The position numbers and the translations under genes were made by a program. A DNA stretch of 64,000 nucleotides, taken from assembly GCA_963921795.1 (NCBI GenBank), contig OY997656.1:58818795-58882794 (forward strand). Direction: 5' to 3'. The notes under the pieces are model-generated. The model ran no database searches. It was given only the letters and a program-made list of their open reading frames with translations, and was not told the DNA's origin. Positions 1 to 10,771 of this stretch are shown piece after piece. The DNA comes from Nannobrachium achirus (taxonomy: Eukaryota > Chordata > Actinopteri > Myctophiformes > Myctophidae). Within the stretch, counting starts at the first letter, position 1, and every line of letters starts with the position of its first letter.

Positions 1-334
1 ATGGACCTGTTGTTAGATGTTTACAAATGGATACAGTCGATGTTGCTGTTTGTTGTTATTGCCTGAACTAACCTTATAATAATTGACACAATGTAGCTGG
101 TTAAGGGTTCATTTGGTTACATCTGTCACCACCTCAGAGGTACAAATAAATGACCATGTTTTAACAAATGTAACCAAATGACAGTGTAACAAAATGAGTG
201 TAACAAACTAGAGATAGAAACACATATAACCAAATGGACCTGTGAGATGTTTACAAACGGATAAAGTCGACCTTTTTTTTGGTGACAACTGTCACATAAG
301 TAACACAATATTTCTGATTTCAGATCTATTATGT
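1..334. other. Intergenic sequence, no gene seen
   Basis: No convincing coding signal is visible. An imperfect direct repeat (about 40 bp) links positions 1-45 with 234-275; both copies read through TGGACCTG and AGATGTTTACAAA. Phrases such as ACCAAATGGACC resemble the interior of hAT family P seen at 40383-40565, so this may be an eroded element. Confidence 0.4.
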
Positions 335-772
335 CAGTGGTTCTCAACCTGTGGCTCGGGACCCCCTGGGGGGTCACCACATTATTTTGGGGGGGTCCCC
401 AGATGATTAACTTAACGTGCAACATTGTTTTCTCACTCAACAGTAAACAATCCAACATAAAGTTTATGTGTATAGAGGGTATCTGCACATTTCTAAAGTG
501 AAAATGTAAGGACTTTTTTAACACCTCTAAAATGACAAATTACACATTGGCCAAATTGTCAAATATTAGAGGCAGAAATTTTGCTGCGAGGCGTTGTGAG
601 CATGTAGATCTGCTATTTTCACTATAGAACAGTGTTCTCAACAGTGTAGAGCAGTGTTTCCTCAACTCTTAGTGCTCGTCAGGGTGGGGGGGGGGGGGGG
701 GGGGTCCCCACTCCCCAGTTAAAATATGATTATTTTTGGGGGGTCGCAGGCTGAAAAGGTTGAGAACCACGG
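335..772 (+). mobile_element. hAT MITE, family A (SPIN/Charlie-like ends)
   Basis: The left end CAGTGGTTCTCAACC is mirrored by GGTTGAGAACCACGG at the right end. A perfect 8-bp target duplication TATTATGT flanks the element (327-334 and 773-780), which is the hAT signature. There is no transposase ORF. One arm of the shared hairpin module (GAGCATGTAGATCTGCTA) remains at 586-622; its partner arm has been lost. The end sequence resembles SPIN and Charlie hAT elements of vertebrates, from memory only. Confidence 0.88.
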
Positions 773-1727
773 TATTATGTCAAAGTATTTAGCCAGAGAT
801 GCCAACGTTATTCATTGCCAGCCCATCTGAGCACGTGTAGGCAGCAGCAGCCTCAGATTGATGTCATGATTGTATTTTTAGGCTATGGCTGTCTAGAGGG
901 TTGGAGCAGATGAGTTCATAGGCTGATGCTTGCTGTGGCCTCCTCGTCACAGATAATGGGACTTGGTGACATTGTAGGAGAGGTTGTTTTGCGAAGGGAT
1001 GCAATTGTTAAAAATATGTTCTAAACAGTGGCAATTTTTGGAATTTGAAATGTACAGATTTTGTCTTTGATAGAGAAGTGGCTGTTTTGGTCAGTTCTAT
1101 TTACGGTATGTATTGTTTTGTGAAGCGGATATTGATTGTTGGTTGTTTGTTTTGAGCATGTTGTTTAACTTGTTTTGTCATATTGGAGAATTCAAAGGCC
1201 ATTCTTAGTGTAACTTGCTGTAGCTGTTATCATGTCCAACCTAAACTAATATCGTTGTTTCGCTGCTAGTTGAATGTTGGTTTACATTAAACGAGGCACA
1301 GGCAAGCCATCTGAACTTTAGATGCTGTTATTCAAATGGAGTATAGGCTACAAATTGTCCAATTTGATAGATATCTTAATGGTATGAAAACTCAAAAACT
1401 CTTCTACTTTCTATCCTTTCGCTTTAACTTGATGCGTTATGTAGTCACTAGTTAGATTGACAAAGACACAGGCAAAACGACAAATCAGACGTGTATTATT
1501 ACATTGTTGAATTTGTGCTCTTAAAGGAATGCTATATATTCTTTGTGTTGTGTTTACATTTGTGCTTGTGTTGACCTGCAGAGATGCACTGCCCTCTAGC
1601 TGTATTTTGGTGATTTTTTCCTGTGTTTTGAGCCCTCAAAACATCCTCATTTATGAAAACAAACAGTGAAACACCAAAATGCAGAGCTAACACTATCACA
1701 TTACTCCACTGGCTGATAACGGCTGAT
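773..1727. other. Intergenic, nothing recognised
   Basis: About 950 bp of AT-rich unique-looking sequence. I see no ORF with coding character, no tandem repeat and no element ends. Confidence 0.4.
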
Positions 1728-1896
1728 CAGGGGTTCCCAAACTTTTTTGTCTCAGGGCACTCCATAAATATTTCTTTTAATCCGAGGCACCCCTACATTA
1801 TAATTTTCACTCCCAGCCCCTTAATTTATAGCATATCGTCGTTGTCGGGTGGAAACCTTGTATGTCCAAAACTGTTGTAGATCGGCTGTTTTGGCC
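1728..1896 (+). mobile_element. Truncated hAT family E with family B piece inside
   Basis: CAGGGGTTCCCAAAC at 1728 is the family E terminus. At 1833 the family B end (ATATCGTCGTTGTCGGG) begins, followed by a hairpin arm fragment TGTAGATCGGCTGTTTT. The copy stops at about 1896 and no right end was found. The same E-then-B order is seen at 59232-59693 and, inverted, at 62732-63182. Confidence 0.7.
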
Positions 1897-2969
1897 AGTG
1901 ATGGGTAGAAAACATGTATATATTTTTTTCTTATGTGTAAACACAGGGCAAAGTTATTTAAGTTGAATGAAAACGCAACCATGGCAACATAATTGATATA
2001 GAATGCTTCAAAACTGTAATAACAGTGAACCCTTAATAACGTACCATCTGTGTGGTAGTGCTGCAAACTCCTGAACGGTGTAATATTTTGTGTAGTGACT
2101 TTTGATTCTAATTCTTACAGCTACATAGAAAATGGGCAATTTAGCTCACTTAAGCTCTATCTACTTTGTCGTACGACAATCAGCTATGATAGCTGATTGC
2201 AGCACGTTTGGAGTGACGTGTTGCGAGTGACACTTTGTGAAGGTAACCAGAACGCCCCCATCTTTTCGAGCAGACCACTCGCCCCGAACTCTCGCCCCCA
2301 GTGGGCGGACCACTCACTTGCCGGTGCAGAACGCTGGCGCACTGAACACTCGCCCTGACGTTTCGGAATGCTCGCTCTGTTTGGTGAGACCAGACTAGAG
2401 ACTACAGCCCCTAACGTTAAGTTATGAAGTGGTTAGGAACAGTTGCGATGACAAAGGTGTGCCGTCTAAGGTGGCGTTGAGCCACGTGAGATACTGCCGT
2501 GCCGAACATGGCAGAGTCCGCTTCAGCCTTTCGAGTTACGTCCCGATAGGGACAGAATCGTAAATCATCAGCTATTTCTTTAGCACTAGAGTAGCCTTCT
2601 GTCGCCTCTCAGGTGCATTCAGCAGCTTTTTTCACACCATCAGTCCAACCGACTTGATCTCCCGACTTCATTCGACTGCCAGTCTGTAGTAATCTGTAGT
2701 CTGTTTGGTGGAGAGATACTAAGTCCATCTTTGTGTTTTCCCAGGTGTGGTTGTGGAGAGGGCATGGAGCACCCTATACACAGAGGGGAGACCATGATGC
2801 CTAACGGACTACATGACAGGTACTGTACCACTAACCACTGTTATTAATCATGACAGGTACCGTACTGTTACCACTCTGTAAGTAATCATGTGTAACCAGA
2901 AGGCCCCAGAACACACTCACCCCGAAGTTATTCTGTGGACCATTCGGCAGTTCTTTTATTCTTGTATTC
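1897..2969. other. Intergenic, nothing recognised
   Basis: About 1.07 kb with no supported gene. The 2210-2420 stretch is richer in GC and repeats short phrases such as CACTCGCCCC and CTCGCCCTGACG, but it has no clear unit or open frame. Confidence 0.35.
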
Positions 2970-3083
2970 GTTTTACTGAGGGTTCAGGTTAGGTTTAGAC
3001 ATAGTTTTACTGAGGTTAAGGTTAGGTTTAGACATAGTTTTACTGAGGTTAAGGTTAGGTTTAGACATAGTTTTACTGAGGTT
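2970..3083 (+). repeat. 33-bp tandem repeat, about 3.4 copies
   Basis: Units start at 2970, 3004, 3037 and 3070. Each reads GTTTTACTGAGGTTAAGG and then TTAGGTTTAGACATA. The first unit is 34 bp, the next two are 33 bp and the last is partial. Confidence 0.9.
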
Positions 3084-3501
3084 ATGTTTATGTGGTGACC
3101 GTTCCATGGTGGTTGGATTTGACCCGTTGTTGTACTTCTGTTTGTAGCCAATACCAGGAAATAGGAATCACAGAATCTGCAGATATTATAAAACATATTT
3201 TTGCTTCATAATGCCCCTTTGACAATGGAAATGGCCTACAGATTATATCTCAATACCGCCCACAATTTCCGTAAAAATTACAGTTTACCGGACATTGGTA
3301 CAAAGAAATAAACGGTTCCATTTTCAATGCACGAACATCAAGCAGCAAGTGCATAAATACAGCCTATAACTACAGCTAGAACAGTACATTTCAGGGTTGA
3401 AAAGTGAACATAAAGGAGTAGTATTAAAAAATGAATAATATAACGGCTTCATCTTGCACACAAGTGGCTTAATTAGCTACAGTACAGTCGTGCGTTCTGT
3501 G

Positions 3502-5033
3502 TAGGGGTGCCACGGTTCAGTCAGCCCACGGTTCGGTTCGTATCTCGGTTTTTGTATCACGGTTTCGGTGCGGTAAAAATTGAAAATGAAAAAAATAAAG
3601 AATCCAAAACGTTCAGTTAATTTTAAAGATGAGGGTGCAATCATTTGTTTCCCCCCTAAAACATGATAACCAGTTATTATGATTATACTAGGAGGAAGAT
3701 TTTCTCCAAAAAAGTGCACAGAAAGAGTTAAAACTAGAAGCAGTGCTCTTCCGAGCACAGGTCTCCACCAGGCCGTGCGTACTGGTGGTGTTACTGTATA
3801 ATAGGCCAATGTAAAAAGGGTGGCATATGTTCCTCACCTTAGATCTTTCATGGCAATCGGACGCTGCATGCATGATTTGAAGCATTGTGTTCCAAAAATG
3901 TGTTTTGCTAAAGTCTACCTAATGGTGGCGCTATAACAGGCCAATGTGAAAAAGGTAGCATTTGTTCCTTGACCTAGTGGGAATATGTGTGGCAAATTTC
4001 ATGGTAATCGCAAGCTGCGTTGATAATTTGAGGCATTTTGTTCAAAAGCGGAGCAATCCTGCGAAATTTGGAAGCTAATATTAGCCAATCAGGATGGAAT
4101 TTGAAATATCAGACTGATCGGACTTGATCACATGACTATAGAGATACTGTGTACCGATTCGCGTGATTTTTGCATAAAATCTCAAGGAGTAATATCCAAA
4201 AATGTGTTTTACATATGTCGGCCCAAAGGTGGCGCTATAAAAGGCTGATGTGAAAAATGCAGGGCAAAGGTTTATCCTTAGCCTCTAGGGAGTGCGCTTA
4301 CAAAGTTTGAAACTGATCGGTGGAGTTATAGGTAAAACCACAAATCGGCCTGTTATAGCGCCACCATAAGGCTGATTTCAAAAAATTTAAGTGGCATTTC
4401 TTCTTCGACCTAGTGGGAACGTGTGTGCGCGATTTCATGATGATTGCACTTTGCGTTTGGGATTTGAGGCATTTTGTACCAAACGGCTCAATCCTACAAA
4501 CTTTGGAAGCCAATTTCAGCCAATCAGGATGGAATATGCAAAATCGGACAGATCCGTGTCGATCACATGACTGTGGAGATACTGCCTACCGATTTGTAGG
4601 ATTTTTGGGCAAAATCTGTAAGAGTAGTGCACCGAAATGTGTTTTGCGAACATCGGCCACTAGGTGGCGCTAGAAAAGGCCCATTTGAAAAATGTAGGGC
4701 AGAGGTTCTAGATTGGCATCCAGGGAGTGTGTGTGCTCACTTTGGCAGCGTCCGGGCCAACGGCGACTGAGATTAGGTGGTCACAAACTGCGAGGACGCA
4801 CGGACGCACGGACGCACGGACGGACGCACGGACGCACGGACGGACGGACGGACGGAGGGGAAAACATACTCTCCCTCAGCCTTCGGCTGGTGGAGACAAT
4901 TATGTTTTTATGTGGCCACCCAAAAAAATAAAGACATTCGGTTCATTCGGTATGGGACTATGGGCTGTTCAGTTCGGTACAGGGCCATTCGGTTCGGTAT
5001 ACCGGTTGGGTTCAGTATTGTGGCACCCCGCTA
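3502..5033 (+). mobile_element. 1.5-kb non-autonomous hAT, family V, carrying family G repeats
   Basis: The ends TAGGGGTGCCACGG and GTGGCACCCCGCTA are flanked by a perfect 8-bp duplication GTTCTGTG (3494-3501 and 5034-5041). Terminal 150 bp regions are rich in CGGTTCGGT phrases. The interior (about 3780-4900) is two to three diverged tandem units of family G, each with 'tggcgcta' near its end, the phrase AGCCAATCAGGATGGAAT and 'gagatactg'. A CGGACGCA/CGGACGGA simple repeat sits at 4795-4858. No transposase ORF is present. Confidence 0.85.
4657..4670 (+). promoter_or_regulatory. CTCF-like motif inside a transposon
   Basis: CCACTAGGTGGCGC matches the vertebrate CTCF core CCASYAGRKGGCRS at all 14 positions. 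It lies in a family G unit inside hAT V. Motif match only; binding is inferred. Confidence 0.5.
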
Positions 5034-5299
5034 GTTCTGTGTGAGCGGTGCAGGGCTGGCTGCGCCCTCAATGATTCCTCATCATCCTTTTCAAGAGTGG
5101 CGAGCAATCAAAGGCTCCGGCACTAAACCCGGGCTCTTCAGAATGATCCTTCATAATGTTGATTGGCTCAGCTGGCCCGCAGTAAATGGAAAAGCCGTCG
5201 GTTACTCACAGGTCACGGCGTGATGTTCTGTGATGAGGGCTGTCTGTGTGTCCGACCGTGTGGTTCGAGCCACGCCGCTTTGGGACGGTTGATTAAAAC

Positions 5300-5443
5300 A
5301 AGGGGTCTTCAATGTGTTGTCAGGACAAGGACCCCCTTAGCTGAGATAGAGATGCAGGCAGGGACCACCACTACATTTTGGATTCATGTTAAACGTCTGT
5401 TTTCAGACATTCTTTCTTTTCAGTCTGTTTTCAGATAATAGCC
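5300..5443 (+). mobile_element. hAT family F, left fragment
   Basis: AAGGGGTCTTCAATG, then 'gacaaggaccccctta', then 'gggaccaccactacattttggattcatgtt' parallels the left half of the complete F copy at 31032-31453. It is truncated in the middle and has no hairpin. Confidence 0.65.
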
Positions 5444-5487
5444 AATCGACAGGCTCTCAACGTGCCACGTGCCAATTGTTATGTTGT

Positions 5488-5490
<3 letters not shown>

Positions 5491-5572
<82 letters not shown>
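5491..5572 (+). repeat. (AC)n microsatellite
   Basis: About 82 bp of nearly pure CA dinucleotide repeat. Confidence 0.98.
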
Positions 5573-5573
<1 letters not shown>

Positions 5574-5825
5574 ACAGAGAATAAAGTTGGGTAGAGGCAC
5601 AAATTAACTACACAATTTGTGTAATTATATTCTAACTGAACGTAATTGATCATTCCCACTGTTACACATGCATTACATCTTCGTGATTCACCTCCTGTAT
5701 GAGATCTCATCTTACACTGATGCTAGTAAACGGACAGCTTGTTGTGAAGTCTCTTTAGTTACCGGTGTTTGGACCATGCTTTGTCTACACCTGTGTGTGT
5801 GTCCTCCATACCTCCAAAAGCTGAT

Positions 5826-6268
5826 CAACCCCTACACCCCCACTCGTTCACTTAGATCAGCCAACACAGGGATGCTGACCGAACCCTCGCTAAAAACTCC
5901 AGGGCAAAAATCCACTCGTCCGAGACAGTTTGCCCTCTTGGCTCCCAAGTTGTGGAATAAACTCCCTGTCGCACTTAGAACAACGGACTCACTCGCTAGC
6001 TTTCGCCGTGGACTGAAGACTCACCTTTTCAGACTCCACCTAAACCCTTAGCACTACAGTAAAATCAATGACCATACATGAAGCTAGTTAACATTTGTTT
6101 GTTAGGTTTCTTTAGAACTTGATTATATTGTGTTTTTCTCTAGATAGATATCCATTTACATTGTTATATTGCTGTTAATGTACTGACCTATTATCTTGTT
6201 TATTATTGCGATGTTGTATCTGCTTATTGTAAGTCGCTTTGGATTAAAAGCGTCTGCTAAATGCCTAA
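5826..6268 (+). mobile_element. 5'-truncated LINE 3' end, L2-like
   Basis: The frame through about 5840-6049 encodes the C-terminus of a LINE ORF2, with APKLWNKLPVALRTTDSL and then FRRGLKTHLF before a stop. That tail is typical of fish L2/CR1-group non-LTR elements. The 3' UTR ends GTAAGTCGCTTTGGATTAAA and then AGCGTCTGCTAAATG, the tail shared by many fish L2-type LINEs and their SINEs. Only the last ~70 codons remain, so this is a dead 5'-truncated copy. A (GT)n tract follows directly. Confidence 0.85.
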
Positions 6269-6273
6269 ACTGT

Positions 6274-6410
<137 letters not shown>

Positions 6411-6943
6411 TGTTGATGTGTGGTTGTTGTAGGGCTACTTGGCATCGCACAGCTGGCACTCGACCTGGTTTTGATTTAATTAGTCGTAACTGTTCCTCCA
6501 TATAGGAAACATCTCGGACTGTTGTGCGTGCGTGCGTCTACTCTGTTTTAATGGAGTTTGTCTTATAACCAAACATCCAGTTTCTCGTTGAAGTGTCTGA
6601 AGTATTTTGTTTTCCGTTTCAGAATGCTTTGAAATCCATTACTTGCCTCACATTCTCGAACAAACCCCCATTTCTATATGGTCTTTGCTTTGACCTGGCC
6701 GGGAAATCTAACCCCTGACTTTCCCAATCTCAGGGCGGACACCGATCTGGTCGTGTGAGCTTGTACAGTAGATCTGCTAGGACAGAACAGGGAGTCTAGA
6801 GTTCATGTCCTGTAGTTAAAATAAACGTGTCTTTCAGTGCTTTTGCATATTTAATGATCAACCTCTCTCTGCTGGCCTCGGGGTTGGGATGAAGTGAGCT
6901 CCGTTTCACAGCTCTTTAATCTTGCTTTGGAGAAAAGCTTTAC
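6411..6943. other. Intergenic, nothing recognised
   Basis: About 530 bp between the GT tract and the 26-bp minisatellite. There is a short GTGCGTGCGTGC run near 6525 but no gene signal. Confidence 0.35.
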
Positions 6944-7994
6944 TTTATGTTGGGAGATAAAGAACTACCGCTAGTTCTTTATGTTGGGAGATACCGCTAG
7001 TTCTTTATGTAGTTCTTTATGTTGGGAGATACCGCTAGTTCTTTATGTTGGGAGATACCACTAGTTCTTTATGTTGGGAGATACCACTAGTTCTTTATGT
7101 TGGGAGATACCACTAGTTCTTTATGTTGGGAGATACCACTAGTTCTTTATGTTGGGAGATACCACTAGTTCTTTATGTTGGGAGATACCACTAGTTCTTT
7201 ATGTTGGGAGATACCACTAGTTCTTTATGTTGGGAGATACCACTAGTTCTTTATGTTGGGAGATACCACTAGTTCTTTATGTTGGGAGATACCACTAGTT
7301 CTTTATGTTGGGAGATACCACTAGTTCTTTATGTTAGGACCTAGTTCTTTATGTTGGGAGATACCACTAGTTCTTTATGTTAGGAGATACCACTAGTTCT
7401 TTATGTTAGGAGATACCACTAGTTCTTTATGTTGGGAGATACCGCTAGTTCTTTATGTTGGGAGATACCACTAGTTCTTTATGTTGGGAGATACCACTAG
7501 TTCTTTATGTTGGGAGATACCACTAGTTCTTTATGTTGGGAGATACCACTAGTTCTTTATGTTAGGAGATACCACTAGTTCTTTATGTTGGGAGATACCA
7601 CTAGTTCTTTATGTTAGGAGATACCACTAGTTCTTTATGTTAGGAGATACCACTAGTTCTTTATGTTAGGAGATACCGCTAGTTCTTTATGTTAGGAGAT
7701 ACCGCTAGTTCTTTATGTTGGGAGATACCACTAGTTCTTTATGTTAGGAGATACCACTAGTTCTTTATGTTGGGAGATACCACTAGTTCTTTATGTTAGG
7801 AGATACCGCTAGTTCTTTATGTTAGGAGATACCACTAGTTCTTTATGTTAGGAGATACCACTAGTTCTTTATGTTAGGAGATACCGCTAGTTCTTTATGT
7901 TAGGAGATACCACTAGTTCTTTATGTTAGGAGATACCGCTAGTTCTTTATGTAGTTCTTTATGTTGGGATTTTGGGAGATACCGCTAGTTCTTA
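6944..7994 (+). repeat. 26-bp minisatellite, about 39 copies
   Basis: The unit reads GTTGGGAGATACCACTAG and then TTCTTTAT. Two alternating single-base variants, GTTGGG/GTTAGG and ACCACT/ACCGCT, are distributed non-randomly: GTTGGG dominates the left half and GTTAGG clusters in the right third. The array edges contain shortened units (near 7009 and 7951). Confidence 0.95.
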
Positions 7995-8048
7995 ATCGCT
8001 CCTTTTTGCCATTTTGTCCATGATTGCTCGTTAGTGCGGCTACTTTAA

Positions 8049-8350
8049 GCTATTTAGGTCGGATATGCATTATTACACATTTTATGCTTTAACTATTAAA
8101 GAATAGCAGATCTACAAGCTCACAGCACGACACTGAGTGCCGCGCTGCTGAGCTTGTAGATCTGCTATTTCTTTTTTAAATCGTGAAAATTTGTTCAAGC
8201 CTTTGGATATTTTGACCCGATTCTGTAAGTGTCTTCTAAATCCTTCTAAGTTTTTTTTTTTTTTAAACCAGTGTTTCTAACTTTCTCAAACTTTATTTTC
8301 ATTTCAAGGACCCTCAGTTTGTTATGCATTAGGCAGGCCACAGACAGACA
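8049..8350 (+). mobile_element. piggyBac-like element (family PB), left part with hairpin
   Basis: TTAA at 8045-8048 is followed by GCTATTTAGGTCGG, a worn version of the PB end CCCATTTAGGCCT. The hairpin module occupies 8101-8170 (GAATAGCAGATCTACAAGCT ... GAGCTTGTAGATCTGCTATT). After it come the PB interior phrases 'ttttgacccgattct' and 'aaatccttctaag', then a hAT-like 'ccagtgtttctaact' patch. No right end was found. Confidence 0.7.
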
Positions 8351-8994
8351 CCCATAACTCTGAGAGTGTACGAATGGAACCAAATGGACTTTATTTTGAC
8401 CAATCTGTATTAGAGCTGGGTATTGCCTATAACCTCAGTCACGATGCGATGCATATCACGATACAGGTTCATTATCTTTTCCCCTGTGTTTTTTAAGTTA
8501 TCCAAAAGTGAATAACGTTAACTTTCGCCCCAAGTCAACTTGATGAAGCCGAAACGTTGGGCGACACTTTCATTGTTCACTTTTGGTTCAATAGAAAAAA
8601 TAAAGACAGGAGGTCAGTTTGTTGTGTGTGGATGTAACACCTGGGATTCGAACCCGGTTCTCCCACACACACGGTCTCCCACACGGAAGTCTATTTCATT
8701 TAATTTCAACCTTTATTTCGTTCTCGGTAAAACACTGCAGGGCTGGTACACTCTTTTTCAGCAGTGATTACAACACATTAACATAACACAGTTATACAAA
8801 ACACAACAACAATATGCAAAGGAAATGAGAATACATAATATGTAAATGAATAAAACAAATGATCAAAAGAAAATTCCATTACATGAATTATGAACATCAA
8901 TTAAAACAGGTACAGTTTTGATTTATCAAAATTGATATGTCCGATTAAAAGAAAAAAAAGAAAAACAAGAGAAGTATACTTGAGTGCAGAAATA
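8351..8994. other. Mosaic of short repeat scraps
   Basis: Around 8404 there is TAGAGCTGGGTATTGCC followed by 'cgatgcgatgcatatcacgat', a scrap of a hAT resembling families J and K. Near 8630-8660 the minus strand reads a tRNA B-box-like GGGTTCGAATCCC, but no tRNA fold follows, so it may be a SINE head relic. The rest is AT-rich with no gene. Confidence 0.4.
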
Positions 8995-9188
8995 GTGAAA
9001 ATAGCAGATCTACATGCTCACAACGCCTCGCAACGCGAGGCGTTGTGAGCATGTAGATCGTCTATTTTCACAATAAAACCGTGTTATACAAAATCCCTTT
9101 ACTCTTAGTGCTCGTCAGGGTGGGAAGGTCCCCAGTTCACATGTGATTATTTCAGGGGTCACGGCCTGAAAAAGGTTGAGAACCACTG
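8995..9188 (+). mobile_element. hAT family A, right half with complete hairpin
   Basis: The hairpin at 8995-9070 is intact: TGAAAATAGCAGATCTAC, CATGCTCACAACGCCTCG and their complements. It is followed by the family A right end, 'cttagtgctcgtcagggtggg' and GGTTGAGAACCACTG. The left half is missing. Confidence 0.8.
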
Positions 9189-9747
9189 GCAAACACTATA
9201 CTACCTGTCTTTGGGCATTGCGCATAGGAGTAAGCCACTCGTTATTGAGCTGAATTATTGTTATATAGTCCTGGAAATGGGGTTAAATATTCTGGAAAAG
9301 TTTTGGAAAAGTTTTGGAAATTAATTGGTAAAGATGTGTGGGAACCCTGAATGAATTCCAGGTATGTGAGGAACAACATCTTAACCACTTAGCACTAGAC
9401 CAAATGCATATTCCTTTTGCCATGGGGAGATGCTAGTCTTTCCTTCACTTGATTATGTTTTGGTCCTGATGGCCTCCTGGGTTTCCTGAATTCAGAGCTC
9501 CTCTTTATTATTCTGTATAACACTATAACTTCAGGAGCACAGAGATCTTAGAATTCAAATAACAGATTGTTTGTACTCCCAGAGTTCAGCTTCCTATTAT
9601 CTGACTTAAAGTGGTCTTTTCAGTTGGTGTGTATTTTTAGTTTTTTGTTGCCACATTCTTTTCCCAAGTGTTGTATGTGTGTGATCTTGCAACATCACTT
9701 ATTTTGGGCTTGTTTTTGGTAGACCAAAAACTCCATTGCAACCAGTC
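9189..9747. other. Intergenic, nothing recognised
   Basis: About 560 bp with no open coding frame of substance and no repeat that I recognise, apart from a short GGAAAAGTTTT duplication near 9293-9318. Confidence 0.35.
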
Positions 9748-9830
9748 TTGTGGTAAATGGTGCATTTATACAGCGCTTTACAATGAGTGTGCATTACATT
9801 CATCCATTCATACACAGTACACACACTCTC
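9748..9830 (-). mobile_element. Fish SINE/LINE tail fragment
   Basis: The plus strand reads AAATGGTGCATTTATACAGC and then GCTTTACA, the reverse complement of the common fish tail TGTAAAGCGCT...AAATGC. The same repeat is longer at 22711-22926. It abuts the H1 target duplication. Confidence 0.55.
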
Positions 9831-9835
9831 TAGGT

Positions 9836-10371
9836 CAGAGGTGGGCAACTTTGATGATGGCAAGGGCCACTATATTTCCACCTTCACTCCAGAGGGCCAC
9901 AATGCATATTGCTACGTCCTACTTTGTCATTCTAGTATGTCATACAAAAGAAGCAAAAGTAGCTGATCTACAAGCTCAAAACACATCGCGCTGCAAGATG
10001 TGTTTTGAGCTTGTAGATCGGCTATTTTTGCTTCTTTTGAATTGGAATCCTGAATTTTCTTTTTGTTATTTTTTAATTGGAATCCTGAAATGTTAACATT
10101 TTGATTACATTTCCAACGCATTTAGTTATATACTCATGTTAACTTTATGAACTTAAATACAAATACATTGGACATACAAAAAAATACATTTTAATACTAC
10201 TATACTAGTTATTAAGCTACAAATAGACTGACGGAATTATAGCAGATCATGGTTGTAATTGTAACAGCTGAAATCAATAATATATTCAGTATTCCGATAT
10301 TAACCTGTGGGCCGCATTAAGTGAAGGTGGGGCCCACATGTGGCCCCCGGGCCGTCAGTTGCCTATGCATG
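9836..10371 (+). mobile_element. hAT MITE, family H (copy 1)
   Basis: The left end CAGAGGTGGGCAACT pairs with a worn right end AGTTGCCTATGCATG. The 8-bp duplication is CTCTAGGT/TTCTAGGT (9828-9835, 10372-10379), with one mismatch. The hairpin at about 9945-10040 has arms of about 43 bp with two mismatches. Outside the shared core the arms continue as CAAAAGAAGCAAAA and its complement, specific to this family. Subterminal sequence is rich in GGGCCGC and TGTGGCCCCC. Confidence 0.87.
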
Positions 10372-10407
10372 TTCTAGGTTGTCCTCAGACAAACCCTCCA
10401 TCGGCGT

Positions 10408-10658
10408 TAGGCCTGTTATTACATAATCCTCTAATCGCAATTATTTGACATAATTGTAATTATTTTGTCATAATCGTTTCCATGTTGAATCAAGCTCACA
10501 ATGTGTTGCGATGCGACGCGTTGTGAGCTTGTAGACCGGCTCTTTCCACGATCAATGTCCTTTTTTAAGTATAAAGTTGTCAAACAGGTAAATCGTTAAT
10601 CGCTATTTTTGAGTCACAATTGATGGTCATGTAAAATGTCGTAATCGTGGCAGCCCTA
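10408..10658 (+). mobile_element. hAT MITE, family C (copy 1)
   Basis: TAGGCCTGTTATTACATAAT at the left and ATCGTGGCAGCCCTA at the right are flanked by a perfect 8-bp duplication ATCGGCGT (10400-10407, 10659-10666). 'Taatcg' repeats fill the subterminal regions. A partly eroded hairpin lies at 10491-10548. Confidence 0.88.
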
Positions 10659-10771
10659 ATCGGCGTCCCCAGTCATCTGTGTTCTCCATCGTGCTTTCTG
10701 CACCAGCATCTTTCTTTAGTAAATCCTGTAGCGTTCTCTTGATCCATGCCCGTGTGTTGGTTTCCGTATTA

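Noticed and set aside
2985-3083. Telomere-like TTAGG phrases in the 33-bp repeat
   Set aside because: TTAGGTTTAGAC is part of a longer unit repeated three times, not a TTAGGG array; no interstitial telomere.
8530-8610. TGATGAAGCCGAAACGTTGG as the end of a named retroelement
   Set aside because: The phrase recalls tails seen near fish retroelements, but too little sequence surrounds it to assign a family.
8625-8690. tRNA gene on the minus strand
   Set aside because: A B-box-like GGGTTCGAATCCC is present, but I cannot form acceptor, D and anticodon arms around it; a SINE relic is more likely.
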